6,657 bases of DNA, from the NCBI GenBank assembly GCA_965658965.1, contig CBFHVV010000122.1, positions 1-6,657 of the forward strand, in the 5' to 3' direction. Below the pieces are notes generated by a model. That model was given only the letters and a program-made list of their open reading frames with translations. It made no database searches and was not told the origin of the DNA. Shown one piece after another: positions 5,509 to 6,657 of the stretch (positions are counted from its first letter, which is position 1; each line of letters begins with the position of its first letter). A program made the translations under genes and the position numbers. This DNA is from Croceimicrobium sp965658965 (GTDB lineage Bacteria; Bacteroidota; Bacteroidia; Flavobacteriales; Schleiferiaceae).

Positions 5509-6657
5509 TACCAGTATTAAAGTCTTGGTCCGAGGCGCCTCCCGGTGCTCCGCCCAGATAGCTATCACTATTTATTTTCGATTCTAAAATCATAGGACCA
5601 CCATCGTGAGTCTCCACATCAGAGAATTTTGCCATCGAGCCTTGAAAGCGTAAACGCACATCGGCCAAGCTACCATTACGGTGTTTAGCGATAATTAATT
5701 CGGCTTTACCCTCGGCAGGATCACCATCTCTAAAGGTCTCAATGTCGTAATATTCGGGACGATAGATAAAACAAACGATATCTGCATCTTGCTCAATCGC
5801 CCCCGATTCCCTAAGGTCAGAAAGCTGTGGCCTTTTATCACCTGCCCGCGATTCTACTGCCCGACTTAACTGCGAAAGCGCGATTACAGGAACATTCAAT
5901 TCTTTAGCAATACTCTTTAAGGAACGTGAAATGGTACTAATTTCTTGTTCACGGTTGCCCCCTTGACTTTTTGATCCTCCCACGGTCATTAACTGCAGGT
6001 AATCAATTACAATCATTCCGATATTATGTTGGGCCTTCAAGCGACGACATTTCGCGCGCAGGTCAAATACGCTTAAAGCTGGCGTATCATCAATAAAAAG
6101 TGGGGCATCCTCTAAAGCGCGCACCTTAGTAAGCAGTTGCTGCCATTCGGCATCGTCTAAGGTTCCTTTTCTTAACTTTTCTGAGTTTAGACCAGTTTCA
6201 CTGGAAATTAAACGAGTAATTAACTGTACCGCGGCCATCTCTAGTGAGAACACAGCTACCGGAGTTTTATGGTCTACCGCCATATTACGCGCCATAGATA
6301 AAACAAAAGCCGTTTTACCCATACCCGGACGAGCAGCCAAAATAATTAAATCCGAAGGCTGCCAACCAGCAGTAATCCTATCTACCTCAGTGAAGCCCGA
6401 TGGAACACCCGAAAGACCTTCTTTTTGGCTAATTTCCTCAATACGGGCAATGGCTTCACGAATAAGGTCTTTGGCACTCTGGTAATTCTTTACAATATTG
6501 CTATGTGCAACCTCAAAAAGATCTTGTTCCGCTTCGTCTAAGAGGTCAAAAACATCAGTAGTTTCATCGAAACTTTTATCAATAATATTGCTAGAAACGC
6601 GAATCATTTCGCGCTGAATATGCTTCTGGACAATTACTCTCGCATGGTATTCTGAGT
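5483..6657 (-). CDS. dnaB: Replicative DNA helicase DnaB (5' end outside window)
   Basis: This is the hexameric 5'-3' helicase that opens the replication fork and recruits primase. The frame stays open through the window edge; translation upstream of the internal ATG at 6607 gives SEYHARVIVQKHIQRE, the conserved end of the DnaB N-terminal domain. About 391 residues are present and roughly 100-130 N-terminal ones are missing. Counting from Met at 6607, the RecA-type motor shows Walker A ARPGMGKT (92-99), FSLEM with the catalytic Glu (120-124), Walker B MIVIDYLQL (198-206), LSQLSR (244-249), QLSDLRESGAIEQDAD (261-276) and the KHRNG arginine finger (308-312). No intein or insertion interrupts the motor. 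The C-terminal tail is Gly/Asn/Asp-rich and ends NDNDDFPF. The last codons overlap the start of the downstream exported protein gene. Confidence 0.97.
   Translation of the reverse strand, partial: SEYHARVIVQKHIQREMIRVSSNIIDKSFDETTDVFDLLDEAEQDLFEVAHSNIVKNYQSAKDLIREAIARIEEISQKEGLSGVPSGFTEVDRITAGWQPSDLIILAARPGMGKTAFVLSMARNMAVDHKTPVAVFSLEMAAVQLITRLISSETGLNSEKLRKGTLDDAEWQQLLTKVRALEDAPLFIDDTPALSVFDLRAKCRRLKAQHNIGMIVIDYLQLMTVGGSKSQGGNREQEISTISRSLKSIAKELNVPVIALSQLSRAVESRAGDKRPQLSDLRESGAIEQDADIVCFIYRPEYYDIETFRDGDPAEGKAELIIAKHRNGSLADVRLRFQGSMAKFSDVETHDGGPMILESKINSDSYLGGAPGGASDQDFNTGNDNDDFPF

Noticed and set aside
5500..5568. N-terminal extension of the GATase1-like protein to ATG 5568
   Set aside because: It would overlap dnaB by 86 bases and put a polar stretch before the signal peptide. 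Starts at 5499-5508 give a normal signal peptide.
1..6657. CRISPR array, transposon ends, tRNA or attachment site
   Set aside because: No regularly spaced direct repeats, transposase-like frames, terminal inverted repeats or tRNA-like cloverleaf were seen in any intergenic part.

Overview
The window looks like ordinary chromosomal DNA from a member of the Bacteroidota, probably a flavobacterium-like or cytophaga-like lineage. The evidence is a Bacteroidota-style 23S-5S rRNA tail, a secreted protein with a type IX secretion (T9SS) type A sorting domain, a Bacteroidota-type putative porin, promoter boxes of the TAnnTTTG type, no clear Shine-Dalgarno sites, and moderate-to-low GC content. No mobile element, CRISPR array, tRNA or phage gene was seen.

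Layout. Positions 1-256 hold the end of an rRNA operon on the plus strand: the 3' tip of 23S rRNA, a short spacer with a small hairpin, a complete 5S rRNA and a strong intrinsic terminator. Positions 257-786 contain no convincing gene, only weak inverted repeats. A T9SS cargo protein of unknown function (787-1692, minus) is divergent from a large outer-membrane beta-barrel protein of the putative porin family (1866-3821, plus). Their 173-bp intergenic region carries a candidate promoter for each. Convergent with the porin is a minus-strand block, read from the right edge leftward: replicative helicase dnaB (5' end cut off by the window edge), an exported GATase1/ThuA-like protein often labelled 'asparagine synthetase B' in Bacteroidota, and a small ABM-like (dimeric alpha-beta barrel) protein. 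dnaB and the exported protein overlap by at least 17 bases. The ABM-like gene follows 64 bases later, so the three may share a transcript.

Working together. The rRNA and dnaB are housekeeping. The porin and the T9SS protein are separate envelope or secreted functions. I see no integrated new system. The points most worth a second look are the SSB-tip-like acidic end of DnaB (DDFPF), the dual-coding overlap that encodes it, and the family assignment of the exported 'asparagine synthetase B' protein. Several natural start codons lie inside the longest open frames: 1692 rather than 1725, 1866 rather than 1848, and about 5499 rather than 5568.
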